This document shows positions 36,900 to 49,689 of a stretch of 64,000 nt of DNA, in pieces (the first letter of the stretch is position 1; each line of letters opens with the position of its first letter). The DNA is from Warburgia ugandensis (lineage: Eukaryota > Streptophyta > Magnoliopsida > Canellales > Canellaceae), in the NCBI GenBank assembly GCA_035236585.1, contig CP141127.1, positions 47,444,001 through 47,508,000 on the forward strand. Reading direction: 5' to 3'. Position numbers and translations under genes: made by a program. The notes under the pieces were generated by a model. It saw only the letters and a list, made by a program, of their open reading frames with translations. It made no database searches and was not told the DNA's origin.

Positions 36900-38250
36900 G
36901 AAAGAGGCTTTGAAAAAGATGAAATCAAGAAAGGCCATGGGGCCCAATGGTATACCAATAGAGGTTTGAAAGCATATGGGAGATATTTGGGTAGTTTGTT
37001 GACCAAGTTGTTTAACAAGATTATAAAATCAAAGAAAATACCTGACGAGTGGAGGAAAAGCTCTATTGTACTAATTTATAAGAATAAAGGAGACATATTG
37101 AGCTACACTAATTATCGAGGGATCAAACTTATGAGCCACACTATGAAACCTTTTGAAAGAGTGATTGAGAAGAGGCTATGGCACGAAATGAGTGTATTGG
37201 AGAATTAGTTTGGTTTCATGCCTAGGAGGTCTACCATGGAAGCTATTTTCTTACTAAGGCAATTAGTAGAGAAATATAGGGAGAGGAGGAAAGACCTCCA
37301 CATGATCTTTATTGACTTAGAGAAAGCTTATGACAGAGTCCCTAGAGAGTTAATATGGAGGGTGTTGGGCGATAAAGGGGTTTCAGCATTGAGCCCATAC
37401 CTTTTTACATTGGTTATCGATGAGTTAACAAGACATCTACATGAGGAGATTCCCTGGTGCATGCTATTTGTAGATGATATAGTCTTACTTGATATGACAA
37501 GGGAGGGTGTAAACATAAAACGAAAGTTATGGTGAGAAGCATTAGAATCTAAACAATTTAAAATTAAATGAACTAAGATAGAATATATGGAATTCAATTT
37601 TAGCAAGGAGTAGAGTAGGAGTGGACTAGCCATCAAGATTGATAACCAAGAAGTCCCCATAAAAGACCACTTTTGGTACTTAGGATCAATGATTCATGAG
37701 AGTAGAGAGATTGAGAGGGAGATTACCCAGGGAATCCAAGCCGGTTGGAACAAATGGAGATGTGCATTTGGAGTTTTGTGTGATTGGCAAGTGTCACTCG
37801 AACTAAAAGGAAATTTTTATAGGATGGCCATAAGGCTGGCCATGCTCTATGGATCAGAGTGTTGGGCAGTTAATGAACAACATGCTCATAGGATGAGTAT
37901 CGCATAAATGAGGATGTTGAGATGGATGAGTGGTAAGATAAGAAAGGATAGGATAGGATTAGAAATGAAAATATTAGAGGAAATTTAGGAGTAGCACCAA
38001 TAGGTAACAAGATAAGGGAGATTAGACTTAGATGGTTTGAACATATTCAAAGGAGACCAACAATAGCACCGGTTAGAAGGAGTGAGGTAATACAAGTAGA
38101 AGGTTCTAAAAGGTCAAGGGAAGGCTCAAAAGAACATGGATAGAAGTGGTGAAGAAAGATTTAAAAATTTTGGGACTAAATGAAGCCATGGTACTTAATA
38201 GAGAGGAATGGAGGAATAAGATTCATATGGTCGAAACCTAATTGGGATAA
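36900..38250 (+). pseudogene. LINE reverse transcriptase and C-terminal region, internally deleted
   Basis: Reverse transcriptase of an RTE LINE. 36966-37208 encodes IPDEWRKSSIVLIYKNKGD and NYRGIKLM. After a TAG, 37218-37535 encodes [36 protein letters not shown], then [15 protein letters not shown] and [11 protein letters not shown], which carries the two catalytic aspartates. Between WRVL and SALSPYLF only about a dozen codons remain, where RTE enzymes have several dozen, so part of the palm is missing. 37689-37907 gives WRCAFGVLCDWQVSLELKG and MLYGSECWAVNEQH, and RWMSGKIRKDR-like residues follow in shifted frames. Confidence 0.85.
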
Positions 38251-38267
38251 GGTCTTGATGATGATGA

Positions 38268-39719
38268 CCCATATTAAAGACATTTTATTTAAGTCATTTC
38301 TTAGAGTGCATGTGTGTGTACAGCCATATAAATCTTAACTTTTAACTGAATATGCTTAAATTCCATTGAAAATATGTCTTGACCTCAAATCCTCATAGTT
38401 ATACACTTAGAAATGAAACTCTCATATAAAGGTTGAACATATTTCTCTCATTATATGACCGAATCCAAAAAGGTAATGGTTCATATACATATTTGAACAC
38501 TCATGAGACAAAAGAAAGTGATCCTTAAGAGTGGATGTTATCACCAAGAATATTAGGGGTATTTTACCTTAATTCCTTCTTTTTATCTCCTCTTTAAGGA
38601 TATATTCCACCTAAGATTAATAGGTCTTTAACTAGGACGAAACGAAGGCTTAGGATAGGTTCAGAAAAGAAGGGTATAATGATTTCAAAGGTTCAAAATT
38701 GTGTATAGGTCATCCATAACTATCTGTTAGGACAACTTTTTCTTTTGGGTTATACTTGAAGCAAATTTCTTTTTCAGATTTTTCTTTCTTTCTCTTTCAA
38801 GATATTTTTTTTCTTACTTCTTTTTCTTTGGCTTCTTTAGGAGAAAGACTACTCATTTTTTGCACTTCTTGACCTTTTGTCCTGTTTTTGAACTTTTTCT
38901 ACTAACTCTACTCATTTTGACAATGGGTAATGGATATTTATTTACTGGCTTATTTTGGGTTAAGGTAAATGGAATTAGAAAAGAAAAAGGCTCACTAATA
39001 TGCTCAAAAAGGCTAATTAGTGGTATGATATACTAGGTAGGCTTTATATTTTTGGGTTAAGCAAGGATGGCCTATATCATTTCCTAGGTTTCCTTAAGCC
39101 TATCAAATTCAATAATTTTTTTTGAATTAAAGCTATTACTTTTATTTATTCTTCATGTTTAACTGGATAATAGTATCACACTAAATTATATACACTGAAG
39201 AAATTTTGAAATTGCTTATAACTCTCTGAAAGAAGATAGTCTCAAAATCTCACTGGGTTATAAGTCTCCACTAATTTTCCTTAGGGTCTCTAAGTCATAT
39301 CCCTCTATTAAGAGGTGAAAACTATGGAATTACTAAATTCTGAACATCCAGTTCTTATCACAGTAAGGGAAGTCTACCTTAAAAACCCTTTTTTTCAATT
39401 TTCTTTAACTTTTTTTTTTAATGAATCAAGAAAAGTCAAGAAAATTCAAAATCCCTATATGCATCTACATCCCACAACCTAAATGAAACATTATCCTCAA
39501 TATTTGAAAAACAGAGGATCCTATATGATAATGGAAGGATGTAGAAGATGGAAATTTGAAAAACATCTAGGTTTCCTCCTATGAAGTGCTAAGTTTTATG
39601 TCTTCAGCTAGATATAATGATGAGTGCAATGATGGTATGCTGCAAGGCTCCTGAAGCGGTAATCTAAGGTGGGTCATGATACTGAGGTGTCTCTAAAAGT
39701 GTCTCTTCAATTTCATGGT
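38268..39719 (-). other. 3' untranslated region of the Athila/Tat element
   Basis: About 1.45 kb between the integrase end and the LINE, rich in CTTTTT and TTTCTT runs on the plus strand. No reading frame or env-like domain is recognisable. Short frames do not match any family I know. Confidence 0.55.
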
Positions 39720-40800
39720 CAAGTAGTTCTAAGAAAGGTTTTAACCATTGACTTTTTGGATTTCTCTATCATTTTCAATCTCAATGGCTCCTTGAGGATA
39801 GATTGTGCATACTATATAAGGTTCGGTCCAGCTAGATCTGAGTTTTCCTAGGAATAGTTGCAATCTACAGTTATACAGTAAGACCTTTTGACTAGGTGTG
39901 AAGGATTTCCTTAAAATATGTCTACCATTTATAACCTTCATTCAGTCTTTGTATAATCATGTAGAGTCATATGCATCTTTCCTCAATTCTTCCAACTCAT
40001 TGACTTGGAGTTTTTGATGGGTCCCAGCAAAATCTAAGTCAAAATTGAACTTTTTGATATCCCAATATACCTTGTGTTCTAACTCTATTGGTAAGTGGTA
40101 GGCCTTTACATAGACTAGGTGGTAGGGTGATATTCATGTAGGGGTTTTATATGATGTACGATAAGCCCATAAAGCATCATTAAGTCTTAGAGACCAGTCT
40201 TTCCTATTTGGATTCATTGTCTTTTTTAAAATTCACTTTATTTCCCTATTGGATACCTCTACTTGGCCACTGGTCTAAAGGTGTTATGAGGTAGCTATCT
40301 TATGGTTAACACCATACTTTTTCATTAAATTGTCAAACACTTTATTACAAAAGTAGTTTTTTCCATCACTTATTATGGCTCTAGGAGTACCAAATTGTGC
40401 AAAAATATTTTCTTCTAAAAATTTTACCATAACCTTATGGTCATTGGTTTTGCATGGTATAGCCTCCACCCACTTGGATATGTAGTCCACTCCCTCTAAG
40501 ATTTACAGATTTTTAAAAGAATTAGGAAAAAGTCTCATAAAATCTATGCCTTAAACATTAAAAGGTTCTATAACAAGGATTGGATTTAAGGCCATCATAT
40601 GTCTCGTTCCTAAACTTCCTAACCGTTGACGCCTTTGACATGCTTTGCAATAAGCATGTGCATCCTTAAATATGGTAGGCCAATAAAATCCACACTACAA
40701 AATTTTTGGGGTTATCTTTTTAGAGCTGAAATGGTCCCCACATGGATGATCATGACAAAAGGAGATGATTTGATTATGTTCACTATTTGGTATGCATATC
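39720..40800 (-). pseudogene. Athila/Tat integrase, broken
   Basis: On the minus strand, CQRRQRLGSLGTRHMMAL near 40560-40650 follows the zinc-binding segment. 40284-40490 encodes DYISKWVEAIPCKTNDH and FGTPRAIISDGKNYFCNK, giving two catalytic aspartates, then YGVNHKIATS. Stops follow. TSGQVEVSNREIK (about 40220-40260) carries the third catalytic position. The carboxy-terminal end, KVLLYNCRLQLFLGKLRSSW, lies at 39741-39941. Multiple stops make it inactive. Confidence 0.85.
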
Positions 40801-41099
40801 CTAATTACTTGGTCAAGACAATACTTGAATAAGTATGAATCATCCCAAGTAAAATATCTAACCTCTGTTTAAAATCTCTTTTTTATCTTATTTAGTCCAA
40901 TGATTAGGCATTTGTCTTGTAACGATATAATTAACAATATCTCCATGCCAAGGTAACTAGGAAATATGCAATAACTATTCATCTGGAAATGACTAAGTCA
41001 TAGGTCCTTGATCACTAGTGTGCTCCACCACTAATCTGGATAAGTGATTTGCTACTACATTTTTTGAACCTTTCTTGTCCCTAATTTTTAAGTCAAACT

Positions 41100-41420
41100 C
41101 TTGTAGGCATCCATTTTAGAAAGGAGGTACTTTAAGGCCGCATGATCCTAGTATACTATAACTTTAGACTTTAACATGTAAGATCTAAACTTATCCAAAG
41201 CAAACACTACAGCTAACAACTCTTTCTTGGTGGTTGAATAGTTGAGTTGCGGATAAGTTAGTGTTTTACGAGCGTAATATATCACATGGGAAAGTTTATC
41301 AATAAGATGCCTCAAAACAACTCTAATGGCATAGTCCAACACGTCACACATGATTTCAAATGGTGCATTCCAATCTCATGGTTGGATAATAGGTGCAGAA
41401 GCTACTCAGCTTTGAGTTGC
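41100..41420 (-). pseudogene. Athila/Tat RNase H, broken
   Basis: 41148-41351 on the minus strand encodes VIYYARKTLTYPQLNYSTTK, then KELLAVVFALDKFRSYMLKS and VIVY. After VIVY the expected T-D-H motif is replaced by unrelated residues, consistent with a frameshift. The first catalytic aspartate lies in MCDVLDYA, where family members have a CDAS-type start. Confidence 0.8.
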
Positions 41421-41559
41421 TCAAATGCTTTCTTACAATCATCATCAAAATCAAAAGAGTCCTCTTTTGTAAGTAAATTACATAGGGGCTTGGCAATTTT
41501 GCTAAAATCTTTGATGAATCATCAATAAAAGCTAGCATGTCCTAAAAAGGAGCAGATTT

Positions 41560-42330
41560 CTTTCATCGTCCTTGATGGAGGAAGGTTGGCTATTAAATCC
41601 ACTTTTAACTTATCAGCTTCTATCCCATTGCGTGATATTATGTGTCCTAATACTATCCCACTCCGTACCATAAAATATCACTTTTTCTAGTTTAAGATAA
41701 GATTCTTTTCTTGATACCTTGAAAGGATTTACTATAAGTGGTGCAGGCAATTATCAAATGATGACTCAAATATTGAAAAGTCATCCATAGACACCTCGAG
41801 AAACCTTTCTACCATGTAAAAGAAAATGCTCAACATAATGCTTTGAAATATAGCTGGAGCATTACATAGCTCAAAAGGCATATGTCTATAAGTGAAGGTT
41901 CCAAAAGGGTAGGTGAAGGTGGCCTTTTCCTGATCCTCAGTGCTATAGGAATCTGGTTGTAACCAGAATATCCATCCAAAAAATAGTAATAGCTATGTCT
42001 AGCCAATCTCTCTAGAATTTGGTCAATGAAAGGTAGAGGAAAATGATCTTTCCTTATGACTGCTTTCAACTTTCAATAGTTAATACAAACTCTCCACTCA
42101 GTGGTCGTGCGAGTAGGGACCAACTCGTTATCCTCATTTTTTACTACCATGGTCCTGAATTTCTTAGGTACAACCTAAATAGGGTTGCCCCAAATACTAT
42201 TAGAGATAGGGTATATGACGTTAACATCTAAGAGTTTTAGGACTTCATCTCTAACCACTCCTTCATGTGGGGGTTCAGTCATCTTTGGGTTTCCCTAGAA
42301 GGTTTTGCATTTTCTTCTAAATGTATCCTA
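41560..42330 (-). pseudogene. Athila/Tat reverse transcriptase, broken
   Basis: 41830-42069 encodes RKDHFPLPFIDQILERLARH and YYYFLDGYSGYNQIPIA on the minus strand. A single-base shift after IALRIR scrambles the frame. Further on, SMDDFSIF (about 41775-41800) keeps the catalytic aspartates. LVPTRTTTEWRVCIN-like residues precede the block. The order with the adjacent RNase H and integrase confirms the pol layout. Confidence 0.83.
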
Positions 42331-43250
42331 TGCATGCACATAGCCGGACTAATTCTCTTTATATTTGCTATGGTCCACCTTAGTGTAGTTTTATGTTCCT
42401 TAAGAATATCTAAAAGATTTCTGACCTTTTCTTTATCTAAGTCTCATGGTATTATTATATGTAAGGTTTCATCTAGACCTAGGTATGAATATTTCAAGTT
42501 GTTAGGCAAGGGTTTTAGGTCCAAAGATGGTGGTTGTTCTATTGAGGGTATGGGGAAAAGTATAAAAGGTTGGAGTGGTTCCACATAAGGACCCCACTTG
42601 GAGGTGCCCTTGATTGGTGCAGCATCTAAAAGATTGTTTACCTCCTCAATAGACTTGTCTATATCAAATTCTCCATTAAAGTGGATGAGAGAAGCCTCTA
42701 ATGGGTCATCGATGGTCAATGGTGAATGAACCTCATTAATTGACATCACAGGGATCATCAAGGTCTAAATGTTGTTAATTGGCATTAAAGACATTAAGTT
42801 TAACCTTCATGTTATCGAATGATAGCTTCATTACACCCCTCATAAAGTTAATAATGGCGTTGGATGTTGCTAAGACTAGACATCCAAGGATGACTGGGAT
42901 CTAACGACTAGGATGAGATATAGGTTGGGTGTCTAGTACAATGAAATCAATAGGATAATAAAACTTATCCACCTATATCAAGACATCTTAAACCAAACCA
43001 TGAGGTATCTTGATAGATCTGTTTACTAATTGTAGCATGGTAGTGTTTGGTTTTAACTCACCAAGTTTTAGTTGCTCGTAGACAAAGTATGACAACAAGT
43101 TAACACTAGACCATAAGCCAAGAAGTGCCCTATCTTTGACATGATCTCCAATGATGCAAGTAATTGTAGGATATCTTGGGTCTCTAAACATAGGTCGAGT
43201 CTTGTGTTGAATCAATGAGCTCACCTACTTGATGAAGAAGGCTTTCTTTT
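42331..43250 (-). pseudogene. Athila/Tat protease and spacer, broken
   Basis: Retropepsin-like aspartic protease. 42988-43224 on the minus strand encodes FRDPRYPTITCIIGDHV, then ALLGLWSSVNLLSYFVYEQL and KLGELKPNTTMLQLVNRSIK. Family members have aspartate-leucine-glycine at the position that here reads GLW, so the catalytic aspartate is gone. The stretch 42444-42761 encodes an acidic linker between protease and reverse transcriptase. Confidence 0.8.
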
Positions 43251-43779
43251 GTAGGTTAAGCTTTTGCTTTGTTGTGCAAAGCTCTTTTAAGAATTTGGCA
43301 TAGGTAGGGATGTCTTTAATTGCATTGAGCAATGGTATATTGATTTGTACATGTTAAAATATCTCCATTAACTCATTGAAGTTTGTTCCCTTTTTAGATT
43401 TGTTTAGTAACTAAGGAAAAGGGGCTTTAGGCACATAGGGTGCCTCCACTATAAGTTCTACACGGTTTCTCTAGCTTTTCTCTTTTTCTTATGTTTTAGT
43501 TGCCTCTTTGTCCTTTGTAGTTTCCTTAGACTACCCTTCTTCTTTGTCGATCTAATGATTGCTCCTAAGGGTGGTTATAGACTTGGCATGTTCATGAGGG
43601 TTAAGGTTTTGAGAACATGACCCTATCTCAAATTGATCCTTAGGGTTAGGGATGGGTTGACTAAGAAACTGACCGTTTCCTCTATTATGTAGTTCAGCAG
43701 ACAATTGGCTTACTTGCATCTCTAACTTAGCTATGGCTTGAGAGTTGACATTCTGGTATTGGATTAGAGTCCTTTTTAT

Positions 43780-44925
43780 TTCTTCATTCTATTTTTCCAT
43801 TATGTTCTCAATTCTATCCTTTAAGGATGGTTTCTTTGGTTGTTGAGGTTGTTGGAAGCCAGGTGGCTGTTGAGGAAGTATAGGCCTAGGAGGAAAATTT
43901 TGGGTAGGGGTGTTCATTAGTGGTCCCCCTTGATGATTATACTTTGACCAAGAAAGATTGGGAGGCCTAGCCCATCTAGGATTATAGGTCTCAGAATATG
44001 GATTATTGTTAGGTTGGGCATATGCATTCGCTTGGTCTAGAAGATATTTAGGGAATACTTTATTGGATGGACAAGTTGAGGTTAAATGTGCTGGACTAGT
44101 ACAAGCAGCACATACCTATTGTGGATGTTTATGGGATAATGTAGCAGCCACGAAAGATTGAAACATAATTTCAAGCTTGTCCATTATTCCACCTAATTTT
44201 TTAGTGACAGAGTCGAGCTTATAGGATAGATCAGTATGCACTCCTATCTCATAGATACCTCCTTCCTTAGTGGGCTCTCCTATTTGAATAATCCCATTGT
44301 TGAGAATTATCAACCATTGTCTGAAAGAATTCCCATGCCTCACTTTCATCTCCCTCCACTTGCTGCATCTATCATTTGTCTATTTTGAGGCATTAATGCC
44401 TCATAGAAGTATTGAACTTGCTGCCATTTCTTAAATCCATGTTGAGTACATTTTTGTAGCAATTCATTCCACTGTTCCCAACATTCGTAATATTTTTCAT
44501 CATTCCTTTATTGGAAATTTATAATGTCATGACGCAAGTATTTGTTTTGTGAATAGGGAAGAACTTGTTCAAAACTTCTTAGACAATTGGTCCCATGTAT
44601 GTATGGAACCTACCTCCAAGGAATTAAGCCATGACTTGGCTTTGTCCTTAAGTGAGAATAGGAATAACCTGAGCCTAATTGAATCAACCAAAAAATTTTG
44701 AAACCTAAAAGTGGCACAAATATCAAGGAAATCCTTAATATGTAGGTAGGGTTCTTCTCGGTCTCTACCATAGAAAGTATAGAGTAATTGAATGACTCCT
44801 TGGCTTAACTTTAAGTGGTCTGCATTTGTGGGAGTTAAAGTGATGCAGGATGGGGTATTGAGTTGGAGCGGTACATAGAAATCCCTAATTTCTTTTTGTT
44901 TAATCTCTACTGGTGGTTCAGCCAT
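43780..44925 (-). pseudogene. Athila/Tat gag, broken
   Basis: Starts with ATG at 44925 (MAEPPVEIKQKEIRDF). The Gag core runs through EEPYLHIKDFLDICATF and DSIRLRLFLFSLKDKAKSWL to WDQLSKKF at 44569. Stops follow in the segment to 44350. GGIYEIGVHTDLSYKLDSV (44116-44349) and a zinc knuckle CAACTSPAHLTSTC (about 44070-44110) come next, then NNNPYSETYNPRWARPPNLS. These are typical of the Athila/Tat branch. The coding region begins only about 165 bases inside the LTR edge, and no primer site is visible there. Confidence 0.87.
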
Positions 44926-45090
44926 GGGGATAAGAACTAGGTTTCTTTCCCCTTTGTGTTGGATGTGTTGAATCTTTGGGTCTAAAGATAGTAGCTCTAG
45001 GTTCTAAGATAGACACCCTTGCATGAACTAGCCTAATCTAAAATGTACTAATCTAAATGCTAACTCTAACTCTACGTGATGCAAACAAAA

Positions 45091-47447
45091 GGCACAGGAA
45101 TGCACTTTATAAATTTGGAGTTTTAATAAAATTTAATTCTTCACAAATTGAAATTAAATAAAAATTTAATAGAAAGAGAAATTAAACTTAAGATGTGTTT
45201 AATGAATGAAATTACAGAGGTCTAATCTAAAGAAAAGAAATTTAACTAAAAAATAAGAAAATTTCACTTCCCTAGACTACTTATCTTCAAATTCTGCAGA
45301 CTTGTCTCTTAAATCATGATCAGCCTTCATCAACATGTTTCTAGCACTTTTGATTAATGATCCACTAGAGGGATTAGGCTGATTCAAAATTTTTTTTAGA
45401 GATCTTAGCTAAATAAGAAATTTGAGATTTAATGGCTCAAATCTAATTTTAGATTCTCATATTAAAGATCATGAACAGCAAAAGTGCTTTAAATTGTCCT
45501 TTAACAAAGATCTAAAAGTTAATTGAAAATTGAAATTGAAATGGATGAGCAATTGAAGATCTCCTAAAATTAAACTACAACTGTTGATTCAACTAAACAC
45601 AAATAGATAAAATAGTTCTTGTATTAAGTGAGAATAACATAGTACACAAATAATAGAGTGGGAATAAAATAGAATGCAGATAAGGACAAAAAATATAAAT
45701 AAATTTTTTCTACTAAGCGCAAAAAGGAAATTTTCCCTAAAAGTTCCTTAAACTTCCTGTTAATAGAAAAATGGAGAAGATAAAGATGCCAGATGAGATG
45801 AGGTGTAGATGCTAGTGATCATCTCTATGTCTACGAATGTTGGATTCTGCCTAGTGTTGGAAAAACTAAAGATTGTTAGGAGCAGATCTGATTAGGTTGA
45901 CATAGTGCCTGGTTGCTGGATCATTGCACGATTTGGCCGGTGCTTGGTTGAAGCAGAGCTGGTGATTGGAGAACCATGTTAGTGGGATTTTTGGTGCAGT
46001 GGGTTGGAGAGAATAGAGAGGTAGATGGGTGGAGAGGTGAAGATGCCTAGGCAGTAAGGAAAAAATAGAGGGCTGCCTGGGCTGTGCGGAGAATGAGAGA
46101 TAGAGAAGGGAGAGCTGATTGAGAGAGAGAGAGTGAAGAGAGAAAGAGAATGGGGAGCGGTGGAGAGGTTGGGCAATCTCTGGTCTGGGTGGCTAGTGTG
46201 GTGATTGACTTGTGGAAACCAACCTTCTTCAAGCAGATGCATCATCTATTTAGTTGTTGGAAGAGAATAGAGTAGACAACATGCTAGAGTGTGTCAAATG
46301 GATGAAGGAGACGGTAGTGGACTATGAAACGGATGGAGGACATGGCAAAAAGAGAAGGATGGATGATGGGTGGGTAGAGGAAAACAAAGGAGTGTGTGCC
46401 TAGGCTGGCAGTGTACCATGGAGAAGAGGGAGATGGGCCATTGAAGGAGATTGTGGTGAACAAAACTTGGAGGAAAAAAGTGCATGGAGCAGGGAATAAG
46501 AAAATAAAAAGGAGAGTTATGTGTGGGAGAGAGAAATGGTGATCGAGATGGATATTGGGAGTTGTGGTGAAGAGTTGGATTGGTGAAGCAGAACCCAGGT
46601 GTGTTGGAGATGACACCTGGTGGAAAAAAAAGAAGGAACTATGTGGTGAAGCAGTGAAATGAGGGTAGTGACATTGCAGTAGAGCCAGGAGAGACATGTC
46701 TTGGGGCGGTGGAACAATCAAGCGGTGTGCAAAGGAGGGTTATCGTGTGAGGAAAAAGCAGTAGAGAAGGAGAACGAGAGAAAGAAAAGAGTGGGGAAAG
46801 GAAAAAAAACAGAATGGCCGGTGCTGGTGGTAAAAAATAAACAAGGAACGATGTGCTTGAAAAGGAAATGGGAGATGGAGTAAGGAAAACAATGAAGGTA
46901 AAAAGATGAAGAATTAGCAAACAAGGGAAAGGAAAAGAATGAAAATACATAGACCTCCCCTCTTTCCATGGTTTCCCATTCTTATAGTTTTCCACCTCTC
47001 TTATCTCATCTCCCCCTCTTTCCTTTAAGAGTTAGTTTCCTATTAGGAAACTTTCTCTTCTTTCCAAAATCCCATTCGTAGTCCTCTCCTTATTAGGACT
47101 CTTCCTCCTTTAGGAACCTTCCAGTCTTGCCTTATTGATCTTCAAGATGATCTACACCATCAAAATTTAATCTAATTTATCCCTGCCTTTTCTGATCAAT
47201 CTGAGCTATCCAACCCTCCTATAGTTGATCTGCAAGGCCAAAGACTATATTAGAGTAATCTAAACTATACATCAAGAATTCGATTAGCTCAAATGATTAT
47301 ATGACCATTAATTTTGACAATTTATGGTTGGATGGTTAATTTGAGCTAAATTTCATAGATTATCTAAAAATCATCAAATTGATGAGTTAGATGATCCAAT
47401 GAACTGCTAAATTATGGATAATTTGGCCCAACATTAAACACTTATTA
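45091..47447 (-). repeat. 5' LTR (right copy) of the Athila/Tat element
   Basis: Aligns with the left LTR from CACAGGAATGCACTTTATAA at 45091 to CTTATTA at 47447. The outer two bases (TA in place of TG on the minus strand) are mutated. It holds about 57 bases near 46808-46865 that the left LTR lacks. The minus-strand frames 45979-46995 are pyrimidine-rich artefacts. The inner end and the primer binding site appear deleted. Confidence 0.78.
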
Positions 47448-47452
47448 GAAAA

Positions 47453-48269
47453 CTTCTAATCTATCCATATCTTGACATATTCTCCTTCGATTTGTATCTT
47501 TCCACCTTCCCTTACAAGCAAAACATGCCCCCCACCCCCACCCCCCCATCCCTTCCCTTTCTCCCTTATTCCCTTCTATTCTCCCTTATCTCCAATATTG
47601 CATCCTTCATCTAAACCATATATTGCTCCTTCATCCCCTTATATTTATTTGATCCCAACCATTCATATCCTAGTGCTTTTTATATAAAATAAGGTGAAGA
47701 GAGAAGAATATAATCTCTTACATTCCCTACAACTTAGAGCTAAAAACATGAGAAATAGAGGGAGAGAAATTATTCTTGCCATCTCTCCCCTATAATCGCA
47801 CAACCACATGACCTAGAAAAGACGTAAGAGTCTAGCCTTAATCCAGAGACCATCCTTTACTCTTGCTTATGTGAGTTGTGCAAGGGATAATGAGGAGATA
47901 AATCTTTCATAGGTATAATCCAACTCCATTTCACACCTCCATAATTAAGATTGTGGTGTACCTATCTCCATGTAAGGGTTTATCGGATAGGGTTGAGGAT
48001 TAAAATGGATGTGCCATGTTAAGAGACTCCCACTCTATTTGTTGGTTATGAATATAGTGTCTAAACAGGTTGAATGAATTGACTTGATGATGAAATCTTA
48101 GGAGCAAATTTAGTGTGTTTTGAGTTCAAGTGACATGTACAATCCATTGTTGAGTGACACAGTAAGGTTGTCTTACAGTTAAGATTCAATCCTATGACAA
48201 GAAGCTTTTCTTTGTTTCCTTTCTTTGTTTCTTTCATACTATAGTATTCAATTCCATTGTATTTAATTC
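47453..48269. other. Flanking DNA between the Athila/Tat element and CACTA C
   Basis: Contains a C-rich tract (47528-47560, CCCCCACCCCCACCCCCCC) in a frame that looks open only because of composition. Otherwise AT-rich with no recognised gene. Confidence 0.45.
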
Positions 48270-48746
48270 CTATTTTGACTCAAATGACTTCAAAAGTGTA
48301 TACTTTTCAAGTCTTTTAATTATAAACAACTTCAAAAGTCAATGACTTTTAAAGTTGTTTGATTCGAATGCCTTTAAAAGTCCTTTCCTACATAAAATTA
48401 CTCTTTGTGCTAGCCTAAAGTGTATACTTTTAAAGTCATTTATTTCTAAATGACTTTAGAAATCAATGATTTAAAATTTCCTTTCCCATGTAAAATTACT
48501 TTTCGTGCCATGCTAAAGTGTATACTTTTAAAGTCATTTGACTCAAACAACTTTAAACCTCCTTTCTAGCATAAAAATTTCACTTCATGCCCCACTAAAT
48601 AGGTTGTTTTTTATTAAATGACTTCTTAAGTATATACTTTTAAAGTCATTTTTTGTTATCTAAAGGACTTCTAAAACATTTATGAAGTCATTAATGAAAA
48701 TAAAAACTTCCTTATATTAAATTTAAAAGCATCCAATGTTGTGGTG
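48270..48746. mobile_element. CACTA C, right-end fragment related to CACTA A
   Basis: AAATGACTTCAAAAGTG and ACTTTTAAAGTCATTT words in both orientations fill 48280-48690, as in CACTA A. The end AATTTAAAAGCATCC, then TGTTGTGGTG (48720-48746), matches the inverted left end of A (ATTAAAAGCCCCC, TGTGTAGTAGTG) with a few changes. Only this end is visible, with no gene, so it is a truncated copy. Confidence 0.65.
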
Positions 48747-49689
48747 TTTAAAGGCTTCCTGCATATGGTAAATGTAGATGACAACACCTGTGAAAGTTGC
48801 TAGGATTTCTTTTTGATTTTCTATATTCTTTTGTAGTTTTACTTAAGAACTAACAAAATCTAAATATGGAGGTATTTAATATATATTGAAATATTGTATA
48901 TGATATTTTTATATTTTGCAATTTTTGCTCTTTATTTAACTTAAATATCACTACTTAGGGTCCATTTCACATTAGGGTACAATTGAGAAAAATGTGTATT
49001 TTTGGTAACTAAAACCCTAAAAGAAGTCTAAAAGATCAAATTGCTATATGGATGCCCTTTGCAAAGTTAGAATAGCCAGAAGCCCTAAGCTGGTACCAAC
49101 CTTATCCACTTAAAGGAGAGTGCCTTTATCAAAAAGGAGGGTGAAAAACTTCCCACGCATACATGCAAGCATTCCACCACTTTGGAGAGCTTCTTAGAGA
49201 AGCTAAATTCTTATACAATGGTTGCACATGTATATGATTTTTTTGAAGAAAAACATTTCAAAGTCTAGGTTCCACATGAAGCATCTTTCATTCACTTTTT
49301 CTCTTGTTACACTTCTAAATGGTACCAATCTAAGGAGTCCACAATTTTGTATGCCAATCATCCTTGAGGGTTCAAGACATTGCCTATGAGGCTCTTGGAA
49401 GGACTTTGCCACTATGATCCATATCTTGTTAGTTATTTTGAACATACTCATTCAATATCACAATTGACTTATTGAGGCAATATTTGTGGTAGATAAACCA
49501 TCTACTATATGCTTACAATCTTTAGTTGATAAATGTTCCATATTATGCATATTGATCATGAGATGGCACTTAAATGCTAAGGTTTTCAAACTTTGTTTAG
49601 GGAATTTTCCACTGATCTCATGCCCTACATTAGTTTTTAGGTGAGGATCATAGAGTTGTGCATAGATTGGATGATATAAGAGTCAAGAA
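48747..49689. other. Unassigned intergenic segment
   Basis: No supported gene. A minus-strand frame at 49203-49451 (82 codons) reads as possible protein (KSFQEPHRQCLEPSRMIG) but has no family I recognise and no conserved neighbour. It is treated as unassigned. Confidence 0.4.

Larger units (their letters stand above)
35321..38267 (+). mobile_element. RTE-type LINE, degenerate
   Basis: A non-LTR retrotransposon with, in order, a repeated 5' region (35321-35505), an endonuclease segment, a reverse transcriptase and a carboxy-terminal region, and a 3' end GGTCTTGATGATGATGA at 38251-38267 instead of poly-A. The trinucleotide tail and domain order are typical of plant RTE elements. All frames are interrupted. 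Exact target duplications could not be fixed. It sits in the 3' untranslated region of the Athila/Tat element in the opposite orientation. Confidence 0.82.
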
